Positions 34,804 through 46,440 of a DNA stretch of 64,000 bases are shown here, one piece after another. The translations under genes and the position numbers were made by a program. The stretch comes from Ceriagrion tenellum (Eukaryota > Arthropoda > Insecta > Odonata > Coenagrionidae). The notes beneath the pieces are model-generated. The model was not told the origin of the DNA. It made no database searches and saw only the letters and a program-made list of their open reading frames with translations. The number at the start of each line of letters is the position of its first letter. Positions within the stretch are counted from its first letter, which is position 1. The stretch is from the NCBI GenBank assembly GCA_963169105.1, contig OY720636.1:121414188-121478187 (forward strand), written 5' to 3'.

Positions 34804-36477
34804 TGGCGTCAGTACAAGTGAAACATGAGAAGGACGAGGATGATCTAGCTCCTGGCACTAGCACTAGCTCACCAAAACACCATCACTTCCCTCAGTTACC
34901 CTCAATGCTCCACCCAGGGAGTGAGTCAAGAAAGGCTCGGCAGGGGTAGAGAGGATGAGAATACCCTAAACACTCCATCCCCCCTCCCCCTATTTTCCAC
35001 CTGGACAGGTTTTTCTCCCTCGGGGGATTGTACCTCTCCCCCACACGAACACAAAAAAAAAATATCCCCCTCTATCCAAAACCCCACAGGAATGCTTTTT
35101 CGACTCCATTCGGGTTTCTCTGGTCTGGAGGGTGACCTCGGATACCTCCACTCGGAGCCAACCCCTCAGCCAACAGCGATCCCTTCACACCCCCCTGCCT
35201 CGCTCCACCGCCCACTCGAACACGCCATAACATGCCCAGACGGCTACCCTCCTCATCCTTCACGAAAAGGAAAAAAAAACCCACACACAACAACCCCCGA
35301 AGACCCGGATCCCAGGTATTCCCATACACCTGTACCCCGCACACCTCAGGTTTTCAAGCCTTGCGCCCCCTAGAATAAAAATACAGCCTGAGCAGGCGAC
35401 GGCGTCTAGGACGAGTCGGACAAGTTACAATGCGCTCCTCCTCTCCGAGGAAATCCTCGCGACAAGGAGCTTAGGAGGGGAAACGCAAGAGGGATGTCCT
35501 TTCGTCACTCCTGCGTGTTGTGGAATACTAATGACGCGTCCATTGTCGCTTCTCGGAAATCCACCTTGTCCGAATATGCATTCCAGCACCCGGCCCACCA
35601 ATCATATCTCCAGCGTCCTCTCTTCTTCCCCCCCACTTTCCCCATTCATTCCTCTTCGTCTACTCACGCTTTTAGTGAGCACTCAACAAGACACATATAC
35701 AGACATGCGTGCATGTGCATGTGATGCGTTTTTATTCATGCTGACGAGGCGGCGAAGAGGGAATCCCCTTGAATTTTCCTGTGGCACCCCCAGAGGAATG
35801 CCGTCTTCCACTTGTGTGTGTGTGTGGTAACCCAATGTCCTATCCTGGGACCTCGACACTTTTTCTTCGAATTTCTAACATCAAGTAGGTGCCTTCATGA
35901 ATAATGATATTACCTTATCGATTGATACATTGGTTGCATAGTACCCGTTGGACTGCTCGGGACAGTTAGCGGGACGGGGACAGCAAAAAATAAAACCAAT
36001 GTGGACAAAGAATACGACAGAGAGTTCGCTTCCTTCCATGCTGGGAATAAAAACCAATACTCATTCAATACTTCCCACTTATGTGTGTGCTAAATGACGA
36101 ATTGGTGGCTATCACGACAACACTACTGAATAATCGGCACTGTAAGAGCTGCATGTGAGGATTGATTAGATTGGGAAAAAATATGGGACAGTGTTCTCTC
36201 GGAAGCCAGAAACATGTTGGCACTGCTGGTAGTGAGTATAAATGTCTTTTAAAGTTGCTCACACTTCCCAGCAAAGCCAATAAGTGGCGAAAGAAACACT
36301 TCTCTTTTAAAGTATTGATGTTGCGGTTAAAGATCCTCTAGTCCTGAAGCCCGTGCATTTAGTACCCCTGAAAATCTGTCAATCGTCGTTAATGGAATCA
36401 AATAAGTAAATATAAGTTAAATTTTTAACGAAAGTTTGATGCAGACTATTTTTTGCGTGACGTTCAGCTTCTTTTGG
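34804..36477. other. Unassigned sequence with a C-rich tract
   Basis: 34900-35400 is C-rich on the plus strand (many CCCC and CCTC runs), giving compositional frames up to 150 codons rich in P, S and H. A short (TG)n occurs near 35814-35827. No gene supported. Confidence 0.45.
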
Positions 36478-36980
36478 TAGAACCAAACTATTATGGTAGG
36501 AACGATCACAGGAAAAAGATTAAGAAAATATATTGTAGAACCGATAGATTTAAAATGTCATTTTTCCACGTGCAATATGGGACCATAGTAGTTGTGATAG
36601 ATCAGTTCTAGGATTCTGACAAGGTTAAATAGGATTTTTCAGTAGTGCATGATAATTAGCTACTAGCCTCGCATGCAGTCTCCGGCATGATATACTCTTG
36701 CATGGCTTAGTACCTTGTAGTTCTATTTATTTGTCGCATTAATAATACTATCCTGTAATTGTACCTTGAGTAGTGTACTGCATGATAGGATGTTCTTCTA
36801 CGTATCATTCTCCTAGTTAATGGTCTGACTGCGTACCGTTGCCCTGACTGCTTTTGGCCTTCGCCTGGCATTCGGGGGAACGTGCGTGGTTCTGATTTGA
36901 ACTGGGATGAGTACTGTATGCCTAGAGTGGTGTCACCTTGTGCCACACACCCTAGTGGTGGCTTTCACCATATTTCGTAG
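36478..36980 (+). mobile_element. Family C LINE, 5'-truncated copy
   Basis: It begins in the codons for PNYYGRNDHRKK and CRTDRFKMSFF, followed by a ~330-bp 3' UTR (TCTGATTTGAACTGGGATGA) and a degenerate hairpin (GTGCCACACACCCTAGTGG, about 36939-36957). It spans the position where the family B element inserted into the 29-34-kb copy, so it shows the uninterrupted sequence CCAAACTATTATGG. Confidence 0.8.
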
Positions 36981-36984
36981 TTGT

Positions 36985-37195
36985 TGAGTTCATATGCAAT
37001 GACATATCTGGCGTCTACAAGTTTACGTACTTGTATTGTAAAGCAATTCAATAGTTTATGTAGCATTGGCAGCATAGCCATAGTGTGCTGCATGTTGATG
37101 AAGGTTAATTTTTACTCCTTACTGCACGTTGCTGATAAATAATCCCGTGCCAAACACCATTGAGATGGCTTTCAGGGTAATATATTGCTGCAGAC
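36985..37195 (+). mobile_element. Family E LINE 3' end
   Basis: It shares TTTATGTAGCATTGGCAGCA and GCTGCATGTTGATGAAGGTT with the 34.6- and 47.6-kb copies. The hairpin is degraded (CCCGTGCCAAACACC...GGCTTTCAGGG). Confidence 0.65.
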
Positions 37196-37412
37196 TTAGA
37201 AACCAAACAAAGGACCTTCAACGCTGTGACTTGGTCAGCGGCCTTCAAATCTCCTGGAAAACCTCACCAGCATGAGGAGATTACTACGCCCATGACACAT
37301 ATCATCGCGTCATCAAAAAGAAGGTTCTGCGTCCTTCGAGATAAATGTGGAGATAATAAACATGCACAAAAATGAATCGTTACCATTATAGAAACATGAC
37401 TCAACGATTCTC
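37196..37412. other. Unassigned sequence
   Basis: Nothing recognised. Confidence 0.4.
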
Positions 37413-37417
37413 TACTC

Positions 37418-38092
37418 TACGAAACGGGGTTGATATCAGAGTTAGATCGCGTCCAGCGAAGAGGAGCTAGGTTTGTGAAACGATGCTACGATAAGTTGGC
37501 TAGTGTGTCTGGACTGTTAGAAGAATTAGGATGGGAATCGCTATCACAGCGTAGATTAAATTATAGGCTTAACCTCCTAAATAAATTTCAGGAAAATCAT
37601 TTTACTGACGACGTAAAAAACATACTATTAACCCCTTCGTACTACGGCAGATTAGATCGCGCCAATAAAATTAGAGAGCTAGATTGTAGAACCGATAGGT
37701 ATAAAATGTCATTTTTTCCGCGTACCATTCGGGACCATAACAGCTGTGATCGTCGTCATGAATAGTTCGAGTATTGACAATAGGCAGGCAGTTAATCTTT
37801 CTCATTATATTCTCCTCTTTCTTATTTATGCATGATGTAAATAATGATGTTCTTATTTATGCATGATATTTTGAATCTGTAGTAGTAGTCTTTGTATCCC
37901 TTGCATGTTAGAACGATTGGAGATAGAATGTTTCTTGGGTATTAGATTTGTAATTGGCGCTTTGCATGTGTGGTACGCGGGTTTTAATGTAATGTCGGTG
38001 TTCTACCATATCATTCATGCATGCCTGGTGCGAAAGCACCCCCTGCCACACACCCTTTGGGTGGCTTGCAGGGTATGACGTAGATGTAGATG
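37418..38092 (+). mobile_element. Family B LINE, recent 5'-truncated copy
   Basis: The frame 37430-37765 encodes the last 111 residues of family B ORF2, identical to the 29.7-kb element. The same 3' UTR, hairpin and two TAGATG units follow. TACT on both sides (37413-37416, 38093-38096) may be a short target duplication, with one base unexplained. The high identity implies recent insertion from the same source lineage. Confidence 0.9.
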
Positions 38093-38096
38093 TACT

Positions 38097-38828
38097 ACTG
38101 CAAAAAATTTTCATTCTCAGCAGAAAAATGATTCGCCATATGATAAGGCCTTAGCTTGGCATACACTTTCTTGAAACTTAACCGGGCTTTTGTTAAATTC
38201 AGGTTCTTCATGCTGTTGTGTAGTGGTTTCCATTGAGTTCGTAATAGTATGCCGACTTAAGTGAGATTTTCATGGTCCCATTTCAATAAAATTAATATTA
38301 TCTCTTGATAGATAAAATGGTGTAAAAGCAGACGAGCTGAACGCATCAACAGTTACATATACGATATTCCTCACCAAAACTAAGGCAGAAAGATTCTCTT
38401 CTGCACGCTTGGAAATAGATGATTGAATGCTGCCTAATAGAGGTTCATAGCAAGGGGGAGGTTGGTGATGGCTTCTAGGCAAAAGGGTTTTAGAAGCGTT
38501 CGCCGCGGCGCCGCGCATACCACTCAAGAGGAGCGCTGCTGCAGCACCGAACCGGCTTCCTTCATCTGATAAATCATCACACGACTCATTTACCCGTTTC
38601 CTAGCAACCAGATTGAAATCCCCACGCCCAGCAGACCTCACTCAACCGACACCGTAGCAACACTTTGCTCTCTACTCTTCCACCCTTGCCTCTTCTGGTA
38701 TAACCTTGGCAATTTTCACCCATTTTCTCACCATCATTCAGTCACATCCAACTATAACAGCAAAGCTTCAACATCCGTGTTCGTCAGTAATGAGTCTTCA
38801 ATCTGTAATGCTCATTACTTGTAACTAG
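38097..38828. other. Unassigned sequence
   Basis: A 123-codon minus-strand frame (38641-38270) has no recognised domain. No other signal. Confidence 0.35.
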
Positions 38829-39641
38829 TATAACTAGTAAGTATAAGGAAATTAGAAATGGAGAGGACAGTCAGTCTTTAGCTAAGGATTTAGATGCGAT
38901 TGATGATTGGTGTGATAGTTGGCAGCTAGAATTATATTTGAAGAAATGCGCGATAATGAACTTTTGGAAAAAGAATGGTTTTACCCGGAATAGTTATTGC
39001 ATCAAAGAAAAGAAAATATCTAACGTAGAATCTATTAAATACTTAGACTTCACCATGACTGAAGACATATCATGGGGGAAACACATCAGGGAAATAACTA
39101 GTGTAGCAAACCGTAGATTAGGATTCGTAAAAAGGGTTCTAGTCAAATGCGATGAGATAGTACGAGAAAGAAGCTATTTTACACTTGTCAGGCCCCATTT
39201 AGAATATGCCGCTAGTATATGGGATCCGTACGAGGAAGGTATGATAAAAGAATTAGAGCGTGTGCAAAGGCAGCTAGATTTGTTAAAGGCCGTTATGATA
39301 ATTGTATAAAAGTTACGAGTTTAATAGAAGAACTAGGATGGGAATTACTTTCAGAACGCAGGTTAAAATATAGGTTAAACCTTTTAAGTAAATTCGAAAC
39401 CGATTTGTTCACAAATGACGTTAGATATATATTGAGAAGTGCATGACACATGTAATAACAACCAATAATCCCTTCCTTATTATGTAGATACTAACCACTT
39501 AGCTGCAGGTTACCCTGTTCTCTAGCATGTCTCCCTTAAACATCCTACTTGCATGGCAATAGTGCATGTTTGGTGATCTTCACCCCCTGCCACACACCCT
39601 CGTGGTGGCTCGCAGGGTATTACGTAGATGTAGATATAACT
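38829..39641 (+). mobile_element. Family A LINE, deletion subfamily, complete insertion with target duplication
   Basis: A 799-bp insertion (38836-39634) between 7-bp repeats TATAACT (38829-38835 and 39635-39641). It codes, with one frameshift near 39270, for WQLELYLKKCAIMNFWKKNG, EDISWGKHIREITSVANRRL, RPHLEYAASIWDPYEEGMI and FTNDVRYILRSA. After TTGAGA it lacks the same 162 bp as the 25.7-kb copy. It then continues through 3' UTR, hairpin and TAGATGTAGA. 5' truncation lies just after the RT Asp-Asp box. Confidence 0.9.
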
Positions 39642-41052
39642 GTCAAAGGGTGCTGGAATAAATCCAAATGTAATTTAGCTTATTGTTCTCTTGGTGAGTC
39701 CTACATAAGCCTTCATGCACACTACCATTAAAAATAGCTCACCCATTACGGTTGATATGAAAAACAGAAATCTAGGAATTTTGAGCAAATTTTTACTTAA
39801 GCGCATACAAAAATAGCTTTGAAATTTTTTTTAACTTACTTAACACCTCAATTGCGCCAGAACATAATTTCATCCTACTGATAACAAAGTTGCATTTATT
39901 ACGTTAAACAACAGTTGAAAGACAGTCAACTTAACACTAATTTAGTTATTTTCATCCTAAAAATGCTTAAATCCCACGGTAGAAATATGGACAGGCATGG
40001 AATTAGAAATGGAACGTGGACTTCAACTTCAATGATATCGAATTTCTCACTAATAAAAATGTCACTGTATTTTGAAGCAAAAAAACTGCCTCTGCAAGAT
40101 AATAGTTCACGTAGGTAAAGTATTTTGATACTTAACTCCTTTATGGGTAATGTACTTAGTCTCAATATAGTGGTTTAAGGCGTGAGCAGTGTTCAACACG
40201 CATGTAATTTAAAATTAATAAATTCCTGAGATTCAAGAGTGAGAAGGGATTTGTGATAAGGATAACATATTCGCAATTATTGATCATGAATGGAGGAGTA
40301 TTAACTCAATGGACTTCATGATAAACGCAATGGCGACACAACCGAAAATTTTATCGTTCGTTATACATTTTTGAATTAGTCGATGCTTTAACAGTGCAGT
40401 ACGCACCTATTGCTACAAAATAAGAATCTCATTTTATTAAAAAAGACGCGTGGGTATAAAATTGCATCTTTATTGAACCCTCAATCTCCTATTTTCATCT
40501 CCACCCAGGAGAGAAACGCCCAAGGTCTCATCACCACCTACCAAGGATGTGGCCCTCCTTCCTATTTCCTAGGCTAGCTCGTAAAAATCTCTTCTCATTT
40601 TCCCCTTCTACTCGAGAAGCATCCTGATTCCCCTATTCGAATGAGCTTCTTTGCACCTTCCCATTTACTCCCATTTCCTTCTTCCCCTCTTCCAAAGAAA
40701 AAATATTTGACACAAGGGGAAACAAAGCTCTTTTCGTGGGATTTTCTTTTCCGTCCTCAAATCAGCTTTTTTTAGAGGCAGCGTGTAGATGGTTATTTTC
40801 CTTTCCATTCTCTGGTTTCTTGTTTCGGCACTGTAGCTTCACCCTCAATCTCTCTCTCCCATTTCTTTCTCTCTCCCGTTTCCTTCCTCATTCTTCTCTC
40901 TCTATTAGATTCTCTCGTTCGTTTTATTTACGTACCACTCACCTCATATCATACATAATACGTATTCTTATCCACCCTAATTAAAAAGGGTGGCGTAGAG
41001 CACAATATGTTAAAAATTTTTATGATATAATCATTTATGTTACAAGTTCATT
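39642..41052. other. Unassigned sequence with a C/T-rich stretch
   Basis: 40480-40980 is pyrimidine-rich on the plus strand. No gene supported. Confidence 0.4.
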
Positions 41053-41704
41053 ACATCTACATCTACGTAATACCCTGCGAGCCACCACGAGGGTGTGTGG
41101 CAGGGGGTGAATATCACCAAACATGCACTATTGCCATGCAAGTAGGATATATAAGGTAGACATGCTAGAAAATAGGGTCAATGTTTATTAGTTACTACAG
41201 TAGATTATTAGTTATTACAAGTAATTGCAGTAGTTATTACAATAAAATATTAGTTACTACAGTATAGTACAGGTTAAATCTACATAATAAGGAAGGGATT
41301 ATTGGTAGTTATTACATGCATCATGCACTACAGACTATTCTAACTATATTTCACCTACCTATCCCTTTTGCTACGTTGCCTATTGTTCTCTCTTATGGTA
41401 CGCGGGAAAAATTACATTTTAAATCTATCGGTACGACAATCTATCTCTCTAATTTTGTTAATATGATCAAACCTAGCATAATACGCAGGGGTTCTCAATA
41501 TATATCTAACGTCATCTGTGAACAACTCTGTTTCGAATTTACTTAAAAGGTTTAACCTAAATTTGAACCTGCGTTCTGATAGTAATTCCCATTCTAGTTC
41601 TTCTATTAAACTCGTAACACTTATACAATTATCATAACGGCCTTTAACAAACCTAGCAGATCTCCTTTGCACGCGCTCTAAGTCTTTTATCATACCTTCC
41701 TCGT
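41053..41704 (-). mobile_element. Family A LINE with internal minisatellite
   Basis: A minus-strand copy. The frame from about 41704 codes EEGMIKDLERVQRRSARFVK, EELEWELLSERR and FTDDVRYILRTPAYYARFDH to CRTDRFKM. The 3' UTR, the hairpin (about 41070-41104) and TAGATGTAGATG follow. About 100 bp of degenerate TAGTTATTACAG-type repeats (41180-41275) sits within the 3' UTR and is absent from other family A copies. Confidence 0.85.
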
Positions 41705-41869
41705 TACTACAACTACAACTTGGAATCATCATACACTGCATGCTAAAAATTAGAGCTCATCTTTGACGTGAGTTCGAAGATTCCATTTTCTGGCCACGCC
41801 CAAAACATTTTGGAAACTCGACACGCTATGGAAATTAAACGATTAATCAGAGAATGAATATCAATTTAA

Positions 41870-42031
41870 GGAATTGAACCACCGAACGAGAAGGTCTAAA
41901 ACGTTAATTTTTCCGCGAAGATTAAGGGATCGTAACAGTTATCGCTGAGATTGGTTAAATAGATATTTCAACGGGTACTCAAAGCCTAACACCCAAAAGA
42001 TGGCTTTCAGGATATAATGTGGATGTAGATC
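41870..42031 (+). mobile_element. Decayed LINE 3' end
   Basis: Codons resembling RTERSKT and RRLRDRNSYR (41885-41945) precede a degenerate hairpin (ACACCCAAAAGATGGCTTTC) and GTGGATGTAGAT. A fragment of the same superfamily, too decayed for family assignment. Confidence 0.55.
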
Positions 42032-45000
42032 TCAATTCAACCACGTTTTTCTAAGACCTCACATCCTCATTTTTCGTTGCTCATATTTGATAAATTTTTC
42101 GTATGACTGCTCGAGAATTATGCAAAAAATATGCAGCATGACAAGATACCGTAACCGAATGTGCTCGGAGAATTTGCGATGTCACTTAAGATGATGGATG
42201 AGATCTTTTTCGATAGATGCAAAGGGGCCGCATGTCATCCTGTCTTTCGGGTTCTCCCTTTAAGTTCGATGGAATTCAGCTAGGTGGACATGGGCGGCGA
42301 TAACGACCTGTCCAAAAAAATGTGCACATTTGCTGAAGTTCTGAACAGGAAAATGTACAGCACAATGAAAGATAAAAATGTGAAATTCCATAAATCCACA
42401 AAAAACGTAAAGAAGGCAATATTGGATGCTAATAGAAGTCTATAAATACAGATAAAACCCTAAAACGTTAATTCTCTTCATAGAAACATAAAATCCTGGG
42501 TTTGATTAGTGATTACGAGACGAAATAATACTATTTCTGCGATCTGAGTTACCGTCAACTTCGTTATCTCACGCCATGAATCCCGTCCAAAAAAGACGAT
42601 GCAATCATAAGATATTGGTAGAGAGAATGTAGTGCTATTCATAATGCCTAAAAGACTAGCTCTTGAAACTTCCTTCAAAAGGTGACGCTCAAGGACGAAT
42701 TTACATGCCGGTGGGAAGTAAGGACTGCGAGTTATGAAACTTGACTCATGCAAAAGATGTCCATGCTGCTAGTCTTATGGAAGATGATAAATTATGGGTC
42801 CTAGGTCCCTTCAAAATTCAAAAGGGTCTCGTATGATGGATGATAAGGTTTGCAGGTTTGCCAGCATACATATTCTCGATTTCTGTCACATAAAAGATTA
42901 ATATATCACGATATATCCCTGGTACAAAGCCTAATGCAACTTCATCTGTCCACAACATAAGCTTTACACATCCACACACTCACTGATTCGTTTCTTATGG
43001 CATAAAAATAGCAGAGTGATATACAAACTAACACATGAAGATTCTGCGTTTGTGTTGCAGTAATTTAATTGAATCAAGTTGACTTTTGAAGTATGCTATA
43101 CGCTACTCTCGATTTTCAAATACCAGGCAAAGGAAAGTACTTCTATTAACCAGGAAACGTACAGCAAGATTAGTCAATAACACGGGACAGAACCAACTAG
43201 ACCAGAGAAAAAGTTTTCGAATTTTCCCCTTTTAAGCCTTTCCTCATTGAAATTTTACGGCAACATCGAAAACTTGGCCCCTCAACCCGGTGATTCCTTA
43301 TTTTTCGGTGGGTTAATTCCGCCGGCCGTTTACCTTTTTATTCCGCCAGCTCCAGGGAAATCCGCTTGGTATCAATTTTCCTCCATGGCCTCCGTGCCCG
43401 GGCCTTAATGTAAGTTTTCACCCTTTCCCTCCCTCACCATTTAATCCACCCCCGAGAGAACAATCCCTTCTTACCTAACAGTCCCTCTCCCGTTTCGGCC
43501 AAACAATCCTCCGAGAGGGAAAAAGAATGAGGGGCCCTTGTCGTATATAGAAAAACCCTTCCCCAGATCTCCACTCCTTTCCTCCCACTCTGCGTCCTCT
43601 CTCAATGGCCATCCCTTCCTCTTCTTCCTCCCAATTTCGGTACACGTGCCCTGAGCCTCACGCCTGCACTCAAGGTTTCCATATCAACCGGCATACTCCT
43701 TCCCTGGGATGGCTGGCGCCCCCTTCATTCTCTGATTCCTCCCTCGTTTCTTTCCAAGAATTTTTCCTCATTTCTTTTTTTGGTTACTCCCGCCACTTCC
43801 ATGCCCTTCCTTAGGATGGAGGTTACGCTACCGCCAGTCTTTTCGCTCCCATTTGCCTATCTTCATAATCCTTTCCTTTCCACGTCCTTTCCTTGACCTT
43901 CCCACGGTCTTACTACGCCACCACGCCACGCCATTAGAGTGATGCCGAAGACCTTGAGCCGCGAAAATACGTCCCTGAATGCCAAACCACAGTCTTTATG
44001 GTAAATTGCGGTATAAATTTGGCTTCAAGGTTTTTTGTGCATGCATTTATCTCACTCATACGCAGAAAATTCAATTTGATGGTAAGTGTTGCAACTTACG
44101 CTGATCACAATTTTCTTCCGTTCATAGACGATGCATTGAAACCACCCGGGCGGTATGTAAATAGTGTTATCCTCACGAATAATCTTCCACAAGCTGGTTT
44201 AGGGAGTCAAATCTTTCAGGCGTCTAGCAATAGAGTCTCAGGGAAAGGTTATGCACTAATTTTTATCTATTTTCAAAGTATGCCTCCTTTATCTTCCATC
44301 TGATGGGCCATGATGGTATTTTTGGAAACTGGTAGAAAACGTTTCTGGAGATCCATAAACATATCAAAGTTGAATGCTCATAAAATGTGGAATATACCAA
44401 TATTTAATTGTAAAACATCTTGAATAAATTAAAAAAAGAAAAATCAGTGCGCACTTGTCCAGATAGCCCAGTTCTATATTATGTCAAAGGTTTAAAGTAA
44501 CCGACCCTCTGTAAACAAAAGATTTGAGATTTGTACTTTCAGTAGCTATAAAATCGGAAGGTTTATTTACTGAACGGTGAAAGCCGGCTCAGCTCATTTG
44601 CTTTTAAACAATGAGTTTTATTAGCTTATCAGCCGAATACAGCAGGTTACAACTAGCTGGCCCTTTTCTGAAAGGCAGCCAAAATAAGATATAATTGTAA
44701 AAATTACAATACTGTCCACAATAATAAGTTAAGGGAAGGGTATGGTAGCAGCGAATGACGTCGTCCAATGAAAGGGTATAGCCAGTATCGCAAACGGTGG
44801 TTAAGTGCATTTGATGCCGTACCATCAATCACTACCTCAATGATATGAGCGGTAAAGTCTACGAAGGGAAGGGAGGGATGGGAAGACTTGGGATGGGAAG
44901 AAGAGGAGAGCTACTACTATCCGTTGCAAAATTCCGCCACCCGAGTCTGAAGACTAATATCTCAAAGATGTCTCAATTGATTTTAAAATTATGTACACCA

Positions 45001-45447
45001 AATCAAAGTTTGTTTATTTCTGCATTTAATGATGGTATACAACACTTTTTAGCCGATATATTGATTTCAGTGAGTGCTTGAAAACAGAATTTTAGCGCAT
45101 TTTTCTGGGTACCGGACGGATGCATCGCATTTACGGCTTCGTAATAACTACACGGATTATGATATCAAAATTCTTTTACAAATATTGTAGACAGAATATT
45201 TTTTAATAATTATACGACGTTTCACATTATTTAATACATTAGTATTTTAGTTATTGATGAAATTGCAAGACTGCGTTATTTTCCTTTCCGACTTTCCCTG
45301 AAAACCTACGTTTGGACCTTCCTCCAGCTATTGAGTTTATTATCATGAATCCACTAGTAAAATTTAAAACGAATTCATTGGTTAATCAATATCGATTAAA
45401 ATTTGTTTTGGAAAAAGAGCGCGCTGAACTGCTTTTTAATAGTGTTG
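42032..45447. other. Unassigned sequence
   Basis: About 3.4 kb without a supported gene or repeat. 43240-43900 is C/T-rich and CpG-richer. Short frames there show no motif. Confidence 0.45.
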
Positions 45448-45516
45448 CTAAGGGAACAGCATAATGAGTAATGAAGCTCAAATGATTTCGTAGTGTCTAC
45501 TAATTTTATTTCCACC

Positions 45517-45563
45517 TCTTGCTACACGTGTTTCGACTGACTAGCAGTCATCATCAGGCAAGA
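45517..45563 (-). ncRNA. Hammerhead-ribozyme-like motif, left terminal repeat
   Basis: Minus strand order: TCTTGC (helix I), CTGATGA, T, GACTG-CTAGT-CAGTC (helix II), GAA, ACACGTGT (short helix III), A, GCAAGA (helix I partner). Both helix I (6 bp) and helix II (5 bp) are perfect. One nucleotide between CTGATGA and helix II departs from the canonical core, so self-cleavage is not assured. Confidence 0.6.
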
Positions 45564-45623
45564 CTAATACAACATAAACAGGGGGGGGGTGAGGGGAGAG
45601 GGTGGTTTGTTGGAGGAGATAAG

Positions 45624-45896
45624 TTATTTTCCAATGGTGTCAAAAATAGGAGAATGACAGAAAAATTCGTTCTCATTTAATAAGTTCATTTTCTTTCGTT
45701 TTCTTTTGACTATTTCCCACTGCTCCGAAACATCTAAACGGTGTCCTTTATCCAGGAAACGGAGGATTTTCACATTAAATGTGGAGTGGTGGGATTCTTC
45801 CATCAAACAACCCTCTCCCCTCACACACCCCCCTTTCCATTTTCTCCCACTTGGCCTTCTATCCTTTCCCAGTGTGACGCAAATATGGTGTTTCAC
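45624..45896 (-). pseudogene. Penelope-like element C-terminal coding remnant
   Basis: The frame of 90 codons contains NVKILRFLDKGHRLDVSEQW followed by EIVKRKRKKMNLLNENEFF and SPIFDTI. This order (KIL..C/LDKG..LD..EQWEI, then NLLNE, then SPIFD) is the style of the region after the GIY-YIG endonuclease at the end of Penelope-like proteins. The GIY-YIG motif and the RT are not present. The first ~40 codons are not recognisable, and the ATG is incidental. Recognition is from memory of the family style, with no alignment run. Confidence 0.6.
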
Positions 45897-45933
45897 GTAT
45901 TACATAAGCTCATATCTGTTTATGTTGTATTAG

Positions 45934-45980
45934 TCTTGCCTGATGATGACTGCTAGTCAGTCGAAAAACGTGTAGCAAGA
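45934..45980 (+). ncRNA. Hammerhead-ribozyme-like motif, right terminal repeat
   Basis: It has the same arrangement as the left repeat, in the opposite orientation: TCTTGC (45934-45939), CTGATGA (45940-45946), helix II, GAA, and GCAAGA (45975-45980). One substitution (ACAC to AAAC) shortens helix III relative to the left copy. Confidence 0.55.
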
Positions 45981-46185
45981 GGTGGAAATAAAATTAGTAG
46001 ACAGTACGAAATCATTTGAGCTTCATTACTAAGGGAGAGAGAAATATTAGAGGGGTAGATCAAGAGGTTTGGCCGCGAGGTGAACGATGTCTATTGGAAG
46101 TATAGACAACCGAGTTGAAAGAGGGTAAAGGAATGGAGAAAAGAGTTTTTCATTTAAATTTACTTCAATATAGTACTCCACAAGT

Positions 46186-46235
46186 GACCTAAATAGATGT
46201 GTGGCAGATAGTGAATGTTCACCAAAACATAAGCC
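46186..46235 (-). mobile_element. Decayed family A LINE 3' hairpin
   Basis: Minus-strand ATGTTTTGGTGAACATTCAC and CTGCCACACATC match the family A 3' end. About 50 bp survives next to the following family C tail. Confidence 0.45.
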
Positions 46236-46239
46236 TCAC

Positions 46240-46440
46240 TACATCTACATCAACGAAATACCGTGAAAGCCACTACTAGGGCGTATGGCACGCGGTGATT
46301 CCTCACCAAGCATGCAGCACTCATCCCAGTTCAAATCATAACCGCGAACGTTCCTCCAAATGCCAGGCGCAGGCCAAATACAGTCTGGGCAACAGTACGC
46401 AGTCAGACTAGAAACCAGGAGAGTGAGACGTAGAAGAACA
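46240..46440 (-). mobile_element. Family C LINE 3' end
   Basis: 3' UTR with GCATGCAGCACTCATCCCAG, a degraded hairpin and a GATGTAGATGT tail. No coding sequence. Confidence 0.7.

Larger units (their letters stand above)
45448..46036 (-). mobile_element. Penelope-like element fragment with 115-bp inverted terminal repeats
   Basis: Inverted repeats at 45467-45581 and 45916-46030 match at 113 of 115 positions. They enclose 334 bp and are bracketed by an 8-bp repeat CTAAGGGA (45448-45455 and 46029-46036). The interior codes on the minus strand for a Penelope-type C-terminus. The arms carry a hammerhead-like core. Penelope-like elements are known for terminal repeats in direct or inverted order, frequent 5' truncation and hammerhead ribozymes, which fits all of these. 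No RT remains, so it is not autonomous. Confidence 0.8.

Noticed and set aside
34921..35373. 150-codon plus-strand frame
   Set aside because: C-rich low-complexity DNA; Pro/Ser/His-rich translation without a domain, and a competing frame on the other strand.
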